A DNA stretch of 64,000 nucleotides, from NCBI GenBank assembly GCA_964586235.1, contig CAZPIO010000023.1:4472-68471 (forward strand), given 5' to 3'. Source of the DNA: JAUCQB01 sp964586235. Its GTDB lineage: Bacteria > Planctomycetota > Phycisphaerae > UBA1845 > PWPN01. The notes beneath the pieces were generated by a model. The model had not been told where the DNA came from, made no database searches, and was given only the letters and a program-made list of their open reading frames with translations. Position 1 is the first letter of the stretch. Every line of letters begins with the position of its first letter. The position numbers were made by a program, and so were the translations under genes. Below are positions 18,321 to 27,822 of this stretch, one piece after another.

Positions 18321-19505
18321 TCAATCAGCCGGACTCGGGATCCGATCGAGGTCATCACCGCACTCCTCTAAGGACAAGGGTGGCAGGATCTGCTGCCAGA
18401 CCACTCGATTCACGTAGTTCGTATAGCTCAGGATGATGCGCAAGACCTTCTCCGACACGTTCGGCACGTCATAGTCGCGCACCATGCGCAGCGTGCGGGC
18501 ATCGCCCCTGGACTGGGTCTCCAGTATCCGCAGGCCCTCCAGCACCCGGTCCAGCTCCAGTCCGGTCATCATGACCGCCCCCTCCTCCATGCCCTCCGGA
18601 CGCTCGTGCGCGTCGCGGATGTTCAGGGCCGGGAAGTTGAGGATGGACGATTCCTCGGTGATCGTGCCGCTGTCCGACAGGGACGCCCTGGCGTGCATCT
18701 GAAGGTAAACGTAATCGCACAGCCCCAGCGGCTTGAGCAGCTCAACCTCGGGACGCAGTGAGACGCCCATTTCGTCGATCTTCTTTCGCGTTCGCGGGTG
18801 CGTGGACACGATGACGCGCTTGCCGTCGTGCGAGGCGATCGCATTGAGCACATTCACCAGCTTGGTGAACTGCCCCGGAGAATCGATGTTCTCCTCTCGA
18901 TGCGAACTGACGACGAAATAATCCCGCTCCTTGAGTTTCAGCCGTGTCAGCACGTCCGACCTCATGATCTTCGGCAGGTAATGGTGCAGCACTTCGTACA
19001 TGGGGCTGCCGGTGACGATGATGCGGTCCGGTGCGAGGCCTTCGCGCAGCAGATACTGGCGCGAAATCTGGCTGTACGGGAGATTGACGTCGCTGATATG
19101 GTCGACGATCTTGCGATTGATCTCCTCGGGAACCCGCTGATCAAAACAGCGGTTGCCGGCCTCCATGTGAAACACGGGGATCTTGCGGCGTTTCGCCGGA
19201 AGAGCCGACAGGCAACTGTTCGTGTCCCCGAGGATCAATGCCGCGTTCGGCCTCACCTTCTCCAGAACCTCATCCGCCCGCGCGATCACCATGCCGATGG
19301 TCTCGGCGGCGTTGCGGCCCGCGGCGTCGAGAAAATAGTCGGGCTTCCGGAGTTCGAGGTCCTCGAAAAAGATCTGGTTGAGCTCGTAGTCATAGTTCTG
19401 GCCGGTGTGGATGATGACGTGCTCGAAATGCCGGTCCAGCGCGGCCATGACCCGCGACAGGCGGATGATTTCGGGCCTTGTGCCTACGATCGTAACGATC
19501 TTCAC
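18321..19505 (-). CDS. capG: UDP-N-acetyl-L-fucosamine-forming 2-epimerase, CapG/FnlC-like
   Basis: 394 residues from the GTG at 19505, which has AGGGAG 10 bases upstream; a longer TTG-initiated frame from 19532 is less likely. The sequence has the non-hydrolysing UDP-GlcNAc 2-epimerase fold, with IVGTRPEII at the start, GDTNSCLSAL, HMEAGNRCFDQRVPEEINRK and SDSGTITEES. Position directly after CapF- and CapE-like genes identifies it as the last enzyme of UDP-L-FucNAc synthesis, epimerising UDP-L-PneNAc/UDP-6-deoxy-talosamine type intermediates at C2. The WecB-like gene at 36742 is a separate paralogue. Confidence 0.88.
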   Translation of the reverse strand: MKIVTIVGTRPEIIRLSRVMAALDRHFEHVIIHTGQNYDYELNQIFFEDLELRKPDYFLDAAGRNAAETIGMVIARADEVLEKVRPNAALILGDTNSCLSALPAKRRKIPVFHMEAGNRCFDQRVPEEINRKIVDHISDVNLPYSQISRQYLLREGLAPDRIIVTGSPMYEVLHHYLPKIMRSDVLTRLKLKERDYFVVSSHREENIDSPGQFTKLVNVLNAIASHDGKRVIVSTHPRTRKKIDEMGVSLRPEVELLKPLGLCDYVYLQMHARASLSDSGTITEESSILNFPALNIRDAHERPEGMEEGAVMMTGLELDRVLEGLRILETQSRGDARTLRMVRDYDVPNVSEKVLRIILSYTNYVNRVVWQQILPPLSLEECGDDLDRIPSPAD

Positions 19506-19541
19506 GGTGTGGGCTCTCCCTGGGAAATCCAACGATATTGG

Positions 19542-20678
19542 CTAGACCAACTGGGCAGGAGCGTTCACATCCAGGAAATACGTGTCCGGGCGGTCGGGGT
19601 CGAACGGCTCACTCGCCCAGAACAGGGTGATCATTTCGCCGCTGCCCACGTTCGTGATGTTGTGCGTGTATCCGGGCGGAATGTCCACCACGCGGTAGTC
19701 CTCGCCTCTGATGCGATACTCCACCACGTCGCTGCTGTGAATCTGGCGCATGCGAATAACGCCTTCACCGGCGATGACAAAGAACTTCTCAGCCTTCGTG
19801 TGGTGGTAGTGGTTGCCGCGGGTGACACCGGGGTGGGTGCGCGACAAGAAGATCTGGCCGAACTGACGGGACTTGATGAATTCAGCCAGGCTACCGCGCT
19901 GGTCCGACTTGATGGTCAGCCCATATTCACGCCCGTCCGCCTCCACATACGACAGGTATGTGGCATAGAGGCACTGGTTGAACCGCACCGAGAAATCCGG
20001 AACCAGCAGGTTGCTGTTCATCTCATGGAAGACCTGGACGCGCCCGGCCAGGTCGCCGAGCGTGATCCGGGTGCTCAGAATCACGTCGGCCGCAAAGCAT
20101 GAGGCTGGCCCGACCGGATCGCGCAGTTCCGCGAGGAACTGCTCAACGACGTCATCGATGTAGATCAGCTCGACCTCCCGGCCGGGATCCGAGATGGTGA
20201 TCGGCAGATCGTGCGCTATGTTGTGGCAAAACGTCGCCGTCACCGAGTTGTAGTTCGGCCGGCACCATTTGCCGAACACGTTCTTGAGCCGGTAGATCGA
20301 GACGGGGGCGCCGGTCTCGCGAGCGAATCCCTTGAGGACCTCCTCGGCCCGCCGTTTGCTGACGCCGTAGGGATTGTCCAGCTCGGCCTGGATCGAAGAG
20401 GACATTACGATCTTCGGCGTTCGCCTGAGCCGCCGGAGCATTTCGCATATCCGTCCCGTGAAACCGGCATTGCCCGTTTCAAATTCCTCCACGTTCTGGG
20501 GCCGATTGACCCCGGCAAGGTGAAACAGGATGTCGGCCTGCCCAAGCCAGGCCTCAAGCTCGGGCTCCTGGTTCTCCACGTCATAGCGGAGAACCTGAAG
20601 ATCCTTCATGCGGGTCAGATGTTCGGCGAGATTCCGGCCGATAAAACCCCTTGCCCCGGTGATCAGGATCCGTGTCAT
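19542..20678 (-). CDS. capF: CapF/FnlB-like bifunctional reductase (SDR + cupin), UDP-L-FucNAc pathway
   Basis: 378 residues from the ATG at 20678 (MTRILITGARGFIGRNL). The N-terminal short-chain dehydrogenase domain (about 1-245) has GARGFIG and VSKRRAEEVL. The C-terminal cupin (about 255-378) has the metal-ligand segment GNHYHHTKAEKFFVI and IPPGYTHNITN. This SDR plus cupin layout is specific for CapF/FnlB, which epimerises and reduces the CapE product to UDP-6-deoxy-talosamine. The start overlaps the capE stop as TGATG, so the two are translationally coupled. Confidence 0.92.
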   Translation of the reverse strand: MTRILITGARGFIGRNLAEHLTRMKDLQVLRYDVENQEPELEAWLGQADILFHLAGVNRPQNVEEFETGNAGFTGRICEMLRRLRRTPKIVMSSSIQAELDNPYGVSKRRAEEVLKGFARETGAPVSIYRLKNVFGKWCRPNYNSVTATFCHNIAHDLPITISDPGREVELIYIDDVVEQFLAELRDPVGPASCFAADVILSTRITLGDLAGRVQVFHEMNSNLLVPDFSVRFNQCLYATYLSYVEADGREYGLTIKSDQRGSLAEFIKSRQFGQIFLSRTHPGVTRGNHYHHTKAEKFFVIAGEGVIRMRQIHSSDVVEYRIRGEDYRVVDIPPGYTHNITNVGSGEMITLFWASEPFDPDRPDTYFLDVNAPAQLV

Positions 20679-21700
20679 CAGGCGCGCCCCCGAACAACGA
20701 TCGCCTCGCTTACACAGTCCAGCTTGAGCAGAAGCTCGGCCATCTGATTGACATCCAACCGCCTCGTGTTGTGAGAATTGTAGTCTCCCATCTCGGAGAC
20801 CTTCGTCTCCCCCTCGCTGAAATAGCACGCGTAGTTGAGGTCGCGGACGTCGGCCGGGACACGGAAGTAGCTGCCCCTGTCCTCCGCCTTGGCCATCTCC
20901 TCGCGGTTGAGGAGCGTCTCGTAGAGCTTCTCGCCGTGTCGTGTCCCGATGACCCGGATGGGGTTGTCGGCCTCCAACAGCCTCTTCAAGGCCAGGGCCA
21001 GCGTCTCGAGGGTCGCGGCGGGGGCCTTCTGTACGAAGATATCGCCCGGATCTCCATGCTCGAAGGCGTAGAGCACCAGGTCGACCGCGTCGTCGGCCGT
21101 CATCATGAAGCGAGTCATGTTCGGGTCGGTAACGGTGAGCGGTTCGCCGGCCAGGATCTGCTGGATGAACAGCGGGATGACCGATCCGCGCGAGGCCATG
21201 ACGTTGCCGTAACGCGTGCCGCAGAAGATGGTGCTCGAGCGGCCGTACATTCGGGCCTTGGCGGTCATGAGCTTCTCCATCATGGCCTTGGAGACCCCCA
21301 TGGCATTGATCGGATAGACGGCCTTGTCGGTACTCAGAACGATCACCCTTTTCACGCTGACGGCCAGGGCCGCGTTCATGACGTTTTCAGCACCCAGGCT
21401 GTTCGTCCGCAGGGCCTCGATGGGGAAGAACTCGCACGAAGGCACCTGCTTGAGGGCCGCCGCATGGAAGACGTAGTCGACACCCTGCATCGCCGGCAGA
21501 ATGCTGTCGTAGTTACGCACATCGCCAATGTAGAACTTGACTTTGGGATTCCTCAGGGCGTTGCGCATATCCTCCTGCTTCTTCTCATCGCGGCTGAAGA
21601 CGCGGATCTGCTGGATCTCCGTACACAGGAAGCGTTGCAACACGGCGTTGCCAAACGTCCCGGTCCCGCCGGTAATCAGTAGTGTTTTGCCTGAGAACAT
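20678..21700 (-). CDS. capE: UDP-GlcNAc 4,6-dehydratase/5-epimerase, CapE/FnlA-like
   Basis: 340 residues. The extended SDR has the NAD motif TGGTGTFG at 10-17, STDKAVYP at 123-130 and Met134-x3-Lys138 instead of the usual Tyr-x3-Lys, as in CapE. It converts UDP-GlcNAc into the 4-keto-6-deoxy L-sugar that enters UDP-L-FucNAc synthesis. It is the first of the capE-capF-capG block and overlaps capF by one base. The 247 bases between it and the methyltransferase gene hold nothing recognisable. Confidence 0.93.
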   Translation of the reverse strand: MFSGKTLLITGGTGTFGNAVLQRFLCTEIQQIRVFSRDEKKQEDMRNALRNPKVKFYIGDVRNYDSILPAMQGVDYVFHAAALKQVPSCEFFPIEALRTNSLGAENVMNAALAVSVKRVIVLSTDKAVYPINAMGVSKAMMEKLMTAKARMYGRSSTIFCGTRYGNVMASRGSVIPLFIQQILAGEPLTVTDPNMTRFMMTADDAVDLVLYAFEHGDPGDIFVQKAPAATLETLALALKRLLEADNPIRVIGTRHGEKLYETLLNREEMAKAEDRGSYFRVPADVRDLNYACYFSEGETKVSEMGDYNSHNTRRLDVNQMAELLLKLDCVSEAIVVRGRA

Positions 21701-21947
21701 GATCTCCGAAATCTCCCAGATAAGCTGGCTCGTCGCCGCCCTCGGGCCCTTTCCAGATATGATGCAGCAAACGCCGGTTCTGCCTACGCTTTCGGGCCTT
21801 TTCTTATCGCAATACGTCGCCGCTCCTTAACGCCTCTGCTTCTCGCAAAGCCATGCTCCATCATTGGCGAACAGCGTCGTCGCAAGGCGAGGAGCACACG
21901 TGATCAGACACTGCTTGACATAGTAGTCGCACAGCTCTCGTGCGGGC

Positions 21948-22673
21948 TTACGTTCTGCGCCTGGCTCGAACGGCAAGGTCACCCACGAAGTACTGGCACC
22001 AGCGACGCAACTTCGCCAAGCGACCTGTTCCCGACCACTTTTCCGGTTCAAATCCAACATTCCGCAACAAGTCGGCCAGCGAGGCCTTGCTGAAGTTATG
22101 GAGGTGGTCACCATCCCAACCATGGTTGCGCCAATGGCTCATGTCCCTGGTCGGAGACCCGGTCAGCGGGACGCGCCCGAGCAGCAGGTCCTTCACATTC
22201 TTGAGATAGCAGATGTTGGGCACCTCGAGCACTAGTTGCCCTCCCGGCCTGCACACACGGGCAATCTCGTCCATGACGAAGAAGACATCGACCACGTGCT
22301 CCAGGACGGCACACGCCACCACGACATCGAAGCTTTCGTCTTCAAACGGAAAACGCTCATCGGCACTGGTGCAGACAAACATGACTTTCTCGGCGTACTG
22401 CGGATATCGCTCCCGCAGGGCCTGGTTGGCCAGATTGATCCGGACGGTGGACAAGTCGATGCCGGTGAGGTGATCGAACTGCGGGGCCAAGGCCATGATC
22501 AGACGCCCTGAACCGCAGCCAACCTCCAGCAGGTTGCCTTGGGCTCCCCGGAGCAAGCGTGCAACTTCATCGAGGCGTGTGGTCGTCATCGCGTCAGGGT
22601 GCAGTTCGATGAACCGCCACTTTTCCTGGCCGTAATGGCGGTCATAATGGCTCTGTAGAAGCTCCTTAGACAT
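21948..22673 (-). CDS. Class I SAM-dependent methyltransferase
   Basis: 241 residues. SAM-binding motif I is LLEVGCGSGRLIMAL (about 47-61), followed by LTGIDLS (motif II) and the ACAVLEHVVD and RVCRPGGQLVLEVPN segments of the Methyltransf_11/ubiE-like group. AGGAG lies 7 bases before the ATG. In this locus it probably O-methylates a sugar or caps a glycan chain; the acceptor is unknown. A possible promoter lies 70-100 bases upstream, so this gene and the capEFG block may be a sub-operon. Confidence 0.85.
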   Translation of the reverse strand: MSKELLQSHYDRHYGQEKWRFIELHPDAMTTTRLDEVARLLRGAQGNLLEVGCGSGRLIMALAPQFDHLTGIDLSTVRINLANQALRERYPQYAEKVMFVCTSADERFPFEDESFDVVVACAVLEHVVDVFFVMDEIARVCRPGGQLVLEVPNICYLKNVKDLLLGRVPLTGSPTRDMSHWRNHGWDGDHLHNFSKASLADLLRNVGFEPEKWSGTGRLAKLRRWCQYFVGDLAVRARRRT

Positions 22674-22741
22674 CCGGAAACTCCTAAACCCTTATTCTGG
22701 CATTAATAGCCACTTCAACAACCTGACCTGTGGTGTGACTG

Positions 22742-22770
22742 CATTTAGACAACTGCAAGAATACTCTCAA
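22742..22770 (-). promoter_or_regulatory. Possible internal promoter before the methyltransferase/capEFG block
   Basis: Minus strand: -35 TTGAGA (22765-22770, five of six consensus bases), 17-base spacer, -10-like TAAATG (22742-22747, weak). It lies in a 231-base gap that is more AT-rich than the surroundings and would give a leader of about 60 bases. Confidence 0.3.
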
Positions 22771-22904
22771 TCCTGATCAAGATGGCCGAGAGACATTATT
22801 TGCTGGGCAGCGACAGGCCTCATTCGTCCAAAGCCACCACCCGGATACCCCCTGTTCCTGATTCCGCGCTCGACCTGCCGAACCGTCAGGCCGACAGTGA
22901 CACA

Positions 22905-24146
22905 CTACCCCTTATCCGCTGACGCCCCCGCGACGGCTTCAAACACGCGTTCATAGCGTTGCACCGCAACCGGGAATGCAAGTTCTCTCTTGTAAAACAC
23001 GGCACCATTCTCGCCGATTTGTTGTCGCTCATGGTCCGTCAAGTGAAACAGTTTCAGCGCGGCATCGGCAATTGCTCGCGGGTCCTGGGGAGTGCAGCAT
23101 TCGCCGGCCTGCGCCGCCCGGACCAGATCGGACGCGTCTCCCTCGACAGCCATCAGAATCGGCCGTCCCAACGCCAGGTAGGCTTGCGTTTTCGACGGGA
23201 TGGTGACCGAGAACAAAGGGTCCTTGCGAAGATGCACCAGAAGCACGTCCGCCGCCCTCAGGATCGCGCCGATTTCGGACACCGGCTTTCTCCCGTGGAA
23301 AAGAACATTGCCGAGCTTCAACTCCTCGGCCCGCTGCTTGAGCCGGTCAACCTCAACCCCGCCTCCGATGAAAACGAACTGGATGTCGCTCCTGACCTGG
23401 GCCACGAGTCGGGCGGCCTCGATCACCGCATCCATGGCCTGAAGCCTGCCCATGTTCCCGGCAAAGACTATGTTGAACCTGCCCTCCATACCCAGCCTCT
23501 GTTTCAGACCTGCATCGGGTTCCGATCCGCCGGTCACCGCCTCATCGCACCAGTTGTAAATGACCTCGATCTTGTCCTCCGGAACACCACGCTCTTGGAG
23601 CAGCCGCTTCATGCCCGGGGCGATGACGACGATTCGGGTGGCCTGCCTGTAGACCTGCCTGCACCAGTGATCCACCAGCGTGTAAGCCCTTCCCTTGCTG
23701 AACATCCCGGTCGAAGCCAGGGTGTCCGGCCAGAGGTCCTGAATGTTGTACACGAACGGAATTCGCCGGAGCCATTTGAGAACGGCCGCCGGCAGGCCCA
23801 GGGTCGCCGGCCCCTGGGCCACATAGGCCACATCGGCCTTTCTCACCAGCCACGGGGCCATCACGGCCATTGCGGCGGACAAGGAGGAATAACACAGGGT
23901 GCGCTTAACAGATGATCGGTCGTGGCTCGGGTAGATCGGGAACCGATAGACAGGTATGCCTTCCATGATCTCCGTCTGAAGCGGCCTGATATGATAACCC
24001 TCGTAGATCCGGCCCCCGGGGTAGTTGGGAAATCCGGTCAGCACCAGGACTGAGTGGCCCCGCCGGGCGAGTTCCTTCGCGAAAGGCAGCCCATAGAAGA
24101 AGTTCGGCTCCGGCTGAAAATAGTGGGTGATGAACAGGATTCTCAT
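22905..24146 (-). CDS. Glycosyltransferase family 4
   Basis: 413 residues. The start MRILFITHYFQPEPNF and LTGFPNYPGGRIYEGY are typical of the WbuB/WcaI-like GT4 group. The C-terminal GT-B domain has FAGNMGRLQAMDAVIEAA, LFHGRKPVSEIGAILRAAD and SKTQAYLALGRPI. It should transfer a sugar from a nucleotide donor to a lipid-linked glycan on the cytoplasmic side of the membrane. Donor and linkage cannot be deduced. It is one of six GT-B genes in the locus. Confidence 0.87.
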   Translation of the reverse strand: MRILFITHYFQPEPNFFYGLPFAKELARRGHSVLVLTGFPNYPGGRIYEGYHIRPLQTEIMEGIPVYRFPIYPSHDRSSVKRTLCYSSLSAAMAVMAPWLVRKADVAYVAQGPATLGLPAAVLKWLRRIPFVYNIQDLWPDTLASTGMFSKGRAYTLVDHWCRQVYRQATRIVVIAPGMKRLLQERGVPEDKIEVIYNWCDEAVTGGSEPDAGLKQRLGMEGRFNIVFAGNMGRLQAMDAVIEAARLVAQVRSDIQFVFIGGGVEVDRLKQRAEELKLGNVLFHGRKPVSEIGAILRAADVLLVHLRKDPLFSVTIPSKTQAYLALGRPILMAVEGDASDLVRAAQAGECCTPQDPRAIADAALKLFHLTDHERQQIGENGAVFYKRELAFPVAVQRYERVFEAVAGASADKG

Positions 24147-24214
24147 ACGTGAGTGACCGCGGACACCCCTGCGATAGACACGCAGGCACTCAAGTCACAG
24201 GTCCACTCCCGAGG

Positions 24215-25405
24215 TCACCTGATCTGCTTGGTTGGGGGCAGCACGCAGTTCAGAGCCTCGATGATCACCTGTTCCTGGTACTTCGGTGTGTAGCACCGGT
24301 CAATGATCTCCATGCAGGCGGCGGACATCCGAGCCTTGCAGGGGCTCGGGTAAAGCATCTGCTCCATCTGGTTTGCGAGGTCCTCGACATCGCCGTCACG
24401 AAAGAACTCGCCCGTCTTACCCCGAACGATCGCCTCTACTTCCGGGCCATGCCTGCCACGGGTATTCTCACAGGTCAACACGGGCGTTCCATAGACCAGG
24501 CTATGCATTGCCGTCAATCCTACCTCGCCTGGGACCACGCACAGATCACTTGCCGAGACAAGCACACCCAGTTTGTCTTCATCGTAGCAGGCTCCATAGA
24601 ACCGCACGCGATCCGCGACCTTCTCGGCCCGGCTTAGTTCCTCCAGCCTCTGTCCTTCCAGGCCCTCACCTATCAGCACCAGAAACACCGTCCGACCCCG
24701 CTTCTTGAGAATCGCCACCGCCTCAATCAGCATGTCCAGTCTCTTGTCCTTTTCCAGACGGCATGAGTCGAAGACGAGTCGGTCTTCGTCTCGCGTCGCG
24801 CCGCACTCCGCCCGGCAGGAGGCGCGGGTCTGCTCGGTCACGCTTTGACGCACGACAACTTGCTTTTCGTGGTCCAGCGAGTTGTAAACGATGAAGAGCT
24901 TCGTTGGATCATATCCGTGTCGAACAAAGAAATCCCGAGCGAACTTGCCGTAGAAGAGAAACGCCGCTGCCTGGCGGTAGTAGAGGTTCGCCAGGAACCA
25001 TCTCAGTCCCCGTTCCTCGGTTTTCAACCCCAGCGTCCACTCGATGACCGGGATGCCCCGCAACCGGCAGATTACTCGCACCAGCAGGTTGCTCAGCGAA
25101 AACAATCCGTGGCTGATCACCACATCCACATCCTCCCGGAGCACGATCTTTACGGCTTCGGGTTGCCATTCAAGAATCTTCAACACCGGGCCCTTGAGAT
25201 ACGAAGAGCGAATACGGCGCCAGTTGATACCCTCAGCTCTTTGAACATCGTGGGCACACGCCAGCTTCATCCCGCCACGGATCATGGAATTGTCTCCCGC
25301 GCAGACCTCGAACCTCATGCCGGGATTCTGCGAGAGACGCTTGAAGATCGCGACACGGTAATGGGGAATGCTCCAGATGAAGTGAATGACCCTTGGCTTC
25401 TTCAA
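24215..25405 (-). CDS. Glycosyltransferase family 4
   Basis: 396 residues. The likely start is the TTG at 25405 with AGGG 6 bases upstream. Opening IHFIWSIPHYRVAIFKRL marks the subgroup that also includes the gene at 26653 (YPHYRRAIFQKL). The donor domain shows DSCRLEKDKRLDMLIEA, LIGEGLEGQRLEEL and ASDLCVVPGEVGLTAMHSL. Assembly of the surface polysaccharide repeat unit is inferred from context; the sugar specificity is unknown. Confidence 0.85.
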   Translation of the reverse strand: MKKPRVIHFIWSIPHYRVAIFKRLSQNPGMRFEVCAGDNSMIRGGMKLACAHDVQRAEGINWRRIRSSYLKGPVLKILEWQPEAVKIVLREDVDVVISHGLFSLSNLLVRVICRLRGIPVIEWTLGLKTEERGLRWFLANLYYRQAAAFLFYGKFARDFFVRHGYDPTKLFIVYNSLDHEKQVVVRQSVTEQTRASCRAECGATRDEDRLVFDSCRLEKDKRLDMLIEAVAILKKRGRTVFLVLIGEGLEGQRLEELSRAEKVADRVRFYGACYDEDKLGVLVSASDLCVVPGEVGLTAMHSLVYGTPVLTCENTRGRHGPEVEAIVRGKTGEFFRDGDVEDLANQMEQMLYPSPCKARMSAACMEIIDRCYTPKYQEQVIIEALNCVLPPTKQIR

Positions 25406-25458
25406 TTCGTACCCTGTTTCCTATGTGTGCGGCCTGTCCGCACGACACCATCGCCGGC

Positions 25459-26631
25459 TCAGGCAGTGTCTGGGTTCGGAAGGGGCGCGGGTGCGGGCTC
25501 TTGAAGCCCGCCGATTTCCTTGAGCATATCCGACACGATGTCTTCCCATGATTTGAAGAATGTGGACAGCCGTTCAGAACCCTTTCGGACCAGATCCGCC
25601 CTGAGTTGCTCGCGCGACTTCAGCAGCAGGATCTTGTCGACCATATCCGCTGGACTCCACGGATCACAATAGACAGCCGCCTCTCCGCAGATGAAGCGCG
25701 CAAAATCCAGGTCGCTTGTCAGGATCGGCAGACCGAAATGCATGGCTTCCAGGTATGTGCCGCTGAAGCTCTCGAGCAGCGTCGGGAAGAACAGGGCATC
25801 ACAGTTGCAGAAGTAGCCCGCCAGTTCTTCCTGCTTCAACGGCCCCACATTCACGATCCTGTCTCCCAGCCCCCGCCGCTCGATCTCACGGAGCAGTCTC
25901 GCCGCGCGCTTGTGCTGCTCCGCCGATATCGTAATGATGCAGCGCACGTCCTTGAGTTGATCCGGAAACCGCCTGAAGATCGTAATGAGCGCATCAATAT
26001 TCTTGTGGGTGTAGTAACACGACAACAGAAAGAGAGTGAACCTGTCTTTGGCTTTCAGTAGTTCGGGCACCGCGATACTCGAGCCCTCGACCTTGGCGAA
26101 CTCTGACACCGCGTTGGGCGCGATCTTGATCTGATTCAGAGGATAGCCAAACGCATCGGCAAACCGCTGTCGGATAATCGGTGTCTGGCAAAACACCAAC
26201 TGCGTGCGCTTCAAGCTGTACCTCACCCACCGTTTTACCGCCATGAGTCGGAGCCGCTGACGCAGGAGAACTTTGCCGTAATACCTCGAATCATACAGGA
26301 TCTGAGGCTGGTGGATCAATATCGCCTGCCTGCATCGCGGCCTCAGCAGGCCAATGTTTCCAAGGGCCAGCACCATGTCGGCGTCAAAACGGGCTATCTG
26401 CTTCGGCAGCACACTCAACTCAAAAGAAAGGCGACGAAGAGGAGGCATCCTCTTCAGCGTCTGCACTGTCACGTTGGCACCTCCACGGCCGCAATCACAC
26501 CCCATGCTCTCCGGTACAATGATCAGGTATTCGTGCTGAGGTCCCAGCTTCGGCAACAAGGCAACGATGTTTCTTCCCACCGACAGGCCGCCGCCGCCGG
26601 TAAGATTATGGGCCAATACCGCTAGTCGCAT
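25459..26631 (-). CDS. Glycosyltransferase family 4
   Basis: 390 residues. Glycine-rich opening LTGGGGLSVGRNIVALL resembles GT4 enzymes whose N-terminal loop binds the acceptor. The C-terminal half carries LSCYYTHKNIDALI, LVNVGPLKQEELAGYF-like sequence around residues 265-285 and PTLLESFSGTYLEAMHFG, the glutamate-containing donor-binding motif. It starts 52 bases after the previous gene region and 21 bases from the next. Part of the repeat-unit assembly set by context. Confidence 0.84.
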   Translation of the reverse strand: MRLAVLAHNLTGGGGLSVGRNIVALLPKLGPQHEYLIIVPESMGCDCGRGGANVTVQTLKRMPPLRRLSFELSVLPKQIARFDADMVLALGNIGLLRPRCRQAILIHQPQILYDSRYYGKVLLRQRLRLMAVKRWVRYSLKRTQLVFCQTPIIRQRFADAFGYPLNQIKIAPNAVSEFAKVEGSSIAVPELLKAKDRFTLFLLSCYYTHKNIDALITIFRRFPDQLKDVRCIITISAEQHKRAARLLREIERRGLGDRIVNVGPLKQEELAGYFCNCDALFFPTLLESFSGTYLEAMHFGLPILTSDLDFARFICGEAAVYCDPWSPADMVDKILLLKSREQLRADLVRKGSERLSTFFKSWEDIVSDMLKEIGGLQEPAPAPLPNPDTA

Positions 26632-26652
26632 ACCCGCCGCCTGTCAATGACT

Positions 26653-27822
26653 TCATACCTGTTTCCGCATCGCATACTGAATCCCGTCGATGAAACCCTG
26701 GCACATGTTGGCCATGGTAAAGTGGTTGAAAACCACGTCTCTGGCACTCCTGCTCATTTGGAGACGGGTCGGCTCATCCGCGAGAAGACCCGAGATCTTC
26801 TCGGCCAGGTCATCCACATTCTCGTACGCATAGAACAGGCCGGTCTTGCCGTTCGTGAACACCTGGATCTCGGGCCCCTGCAGCCTTTCACAGTCCGAGG
26901 TGATCAGGGGGACCCCGTAGGAATGGGACAAATTGGCAATCAGCCCCTGCTGGCCCGGCGCTAGACAGAGATCGCTGCTGTGAAACCAGTAACATAGCTC
27001 GTTGTGCTCCACGATCGTACCGGGCCACAGGACATGATCGGCTATGTTCAACTCCTGGGCCAGCCGCTTCCAGGGTTCGGTCATCGGGCCCTCGCCCAGC
27101 AGAACCACTTTCAAGGCGGGAACCCGCTGGATCACCGCGGCGGCCGCACGCAGGAGCAGGTCCACTCGCTTGTTCTCGACCATCCGACCGGCATGAATGA
27201 GCACCCGATGTCCGTCCAGACCCTGCCTGGCCTTGAAATCCCGGAGCAACTCCGGCGTCATCCGGGCTTCAGCCTTCCTGATTCCGTCAACGTCGACCGC
27301 GTTGGGGGCGACAAAGATCTTCTCGGCGGGCACGCCCAGACTGATATAGCGTTGACGATGCGCGTAACTGTACAGCACCATCGCATCCGCCCAATGTGCC
27401 AGCCGTACCCGCACCTTGTCTCGCAGCCACTGCTTGTACTGAGCAAAGCCTATCGAAAAAATGCATATCTTCGTGTTTCGCTTCCGGGCGGCGCGCAGCG
27501 TCTGCCAGAGGTTCAGGCAGTACAGGTCGTTTGGAACAATCAGCACATCCCAATGCTCCCGTTTGACATACTCAAGCATGTGGGGAATGCTGCACACCTT
27601 GTGACCCGTACCGGGCAGAAACCAGATGGGGCGGACGACACATCGCACGATCGGATCATCCGCGACGTTAACCAGGCCGCCGGGGCTGTTCTGCTCACCA
27701 TACAGCAGCGTCAAGTCAATCAGGGGGTGCAGCGCCAGCTTCTGAAAGATCGCCCTGCGGTAGTGCGGATAATTGCGCTGGACAAATAACACCTTATACT
27801 TGTCGGGCATTCGATGCCTCAT
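26653..27822 (-). CDS. Glycosyltransferase family 4
   Basis: 389 residues. The ATG at 27822 overlaps the stop of the upstream glycosyltransferase as ATGA; a second Met follows at 27810. N-terminal YPHYRRAIFQKLALHP pairs it with the gene at 24215. The donor domain has HAGRMVENKRVDLLLRAA, VLLGEGPMTEPWKRL and PGQQGLIANLSHSYGVPLI. Cytoplasmic glycosyl transfer in repeat-unit assembly is inferred. Confidence 0.86.
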   Translation of the reverse strand: MRHRMPDKYKVLFVQRNYPHYRRAIFQKLALHPLIDLTLLYGEQNSPGGLVNVADDPIVRCVVRPIWFLPGTGHKVCSIPHMLEYVKREHWDVLIVPNDLYCLNLWQTLRAARKRNTKICIFSIGFAQYKQWLRDKVRVRLAHWADAMVLYSYAHRQRYISLGVPAEKIFVAPNAVDVDGIRKAEARMTPELLRDFKARQGLDGHRVLIHAGRMVENKRVDLLLRAAAAVIQRVPALKVVLLGEGPMTEPWKRLAQELNIADHVLWPGTIVEHNELCYWFHSSDLCLAPGQQGLIANLSHSYGVPLITSDCERLQGPEIQVFTNGKTGLFYAYENVDDLAEKISGLLADEPTRLQMSRSARDVVFNHFTMANMCQGFIDGIQYAMRKQV

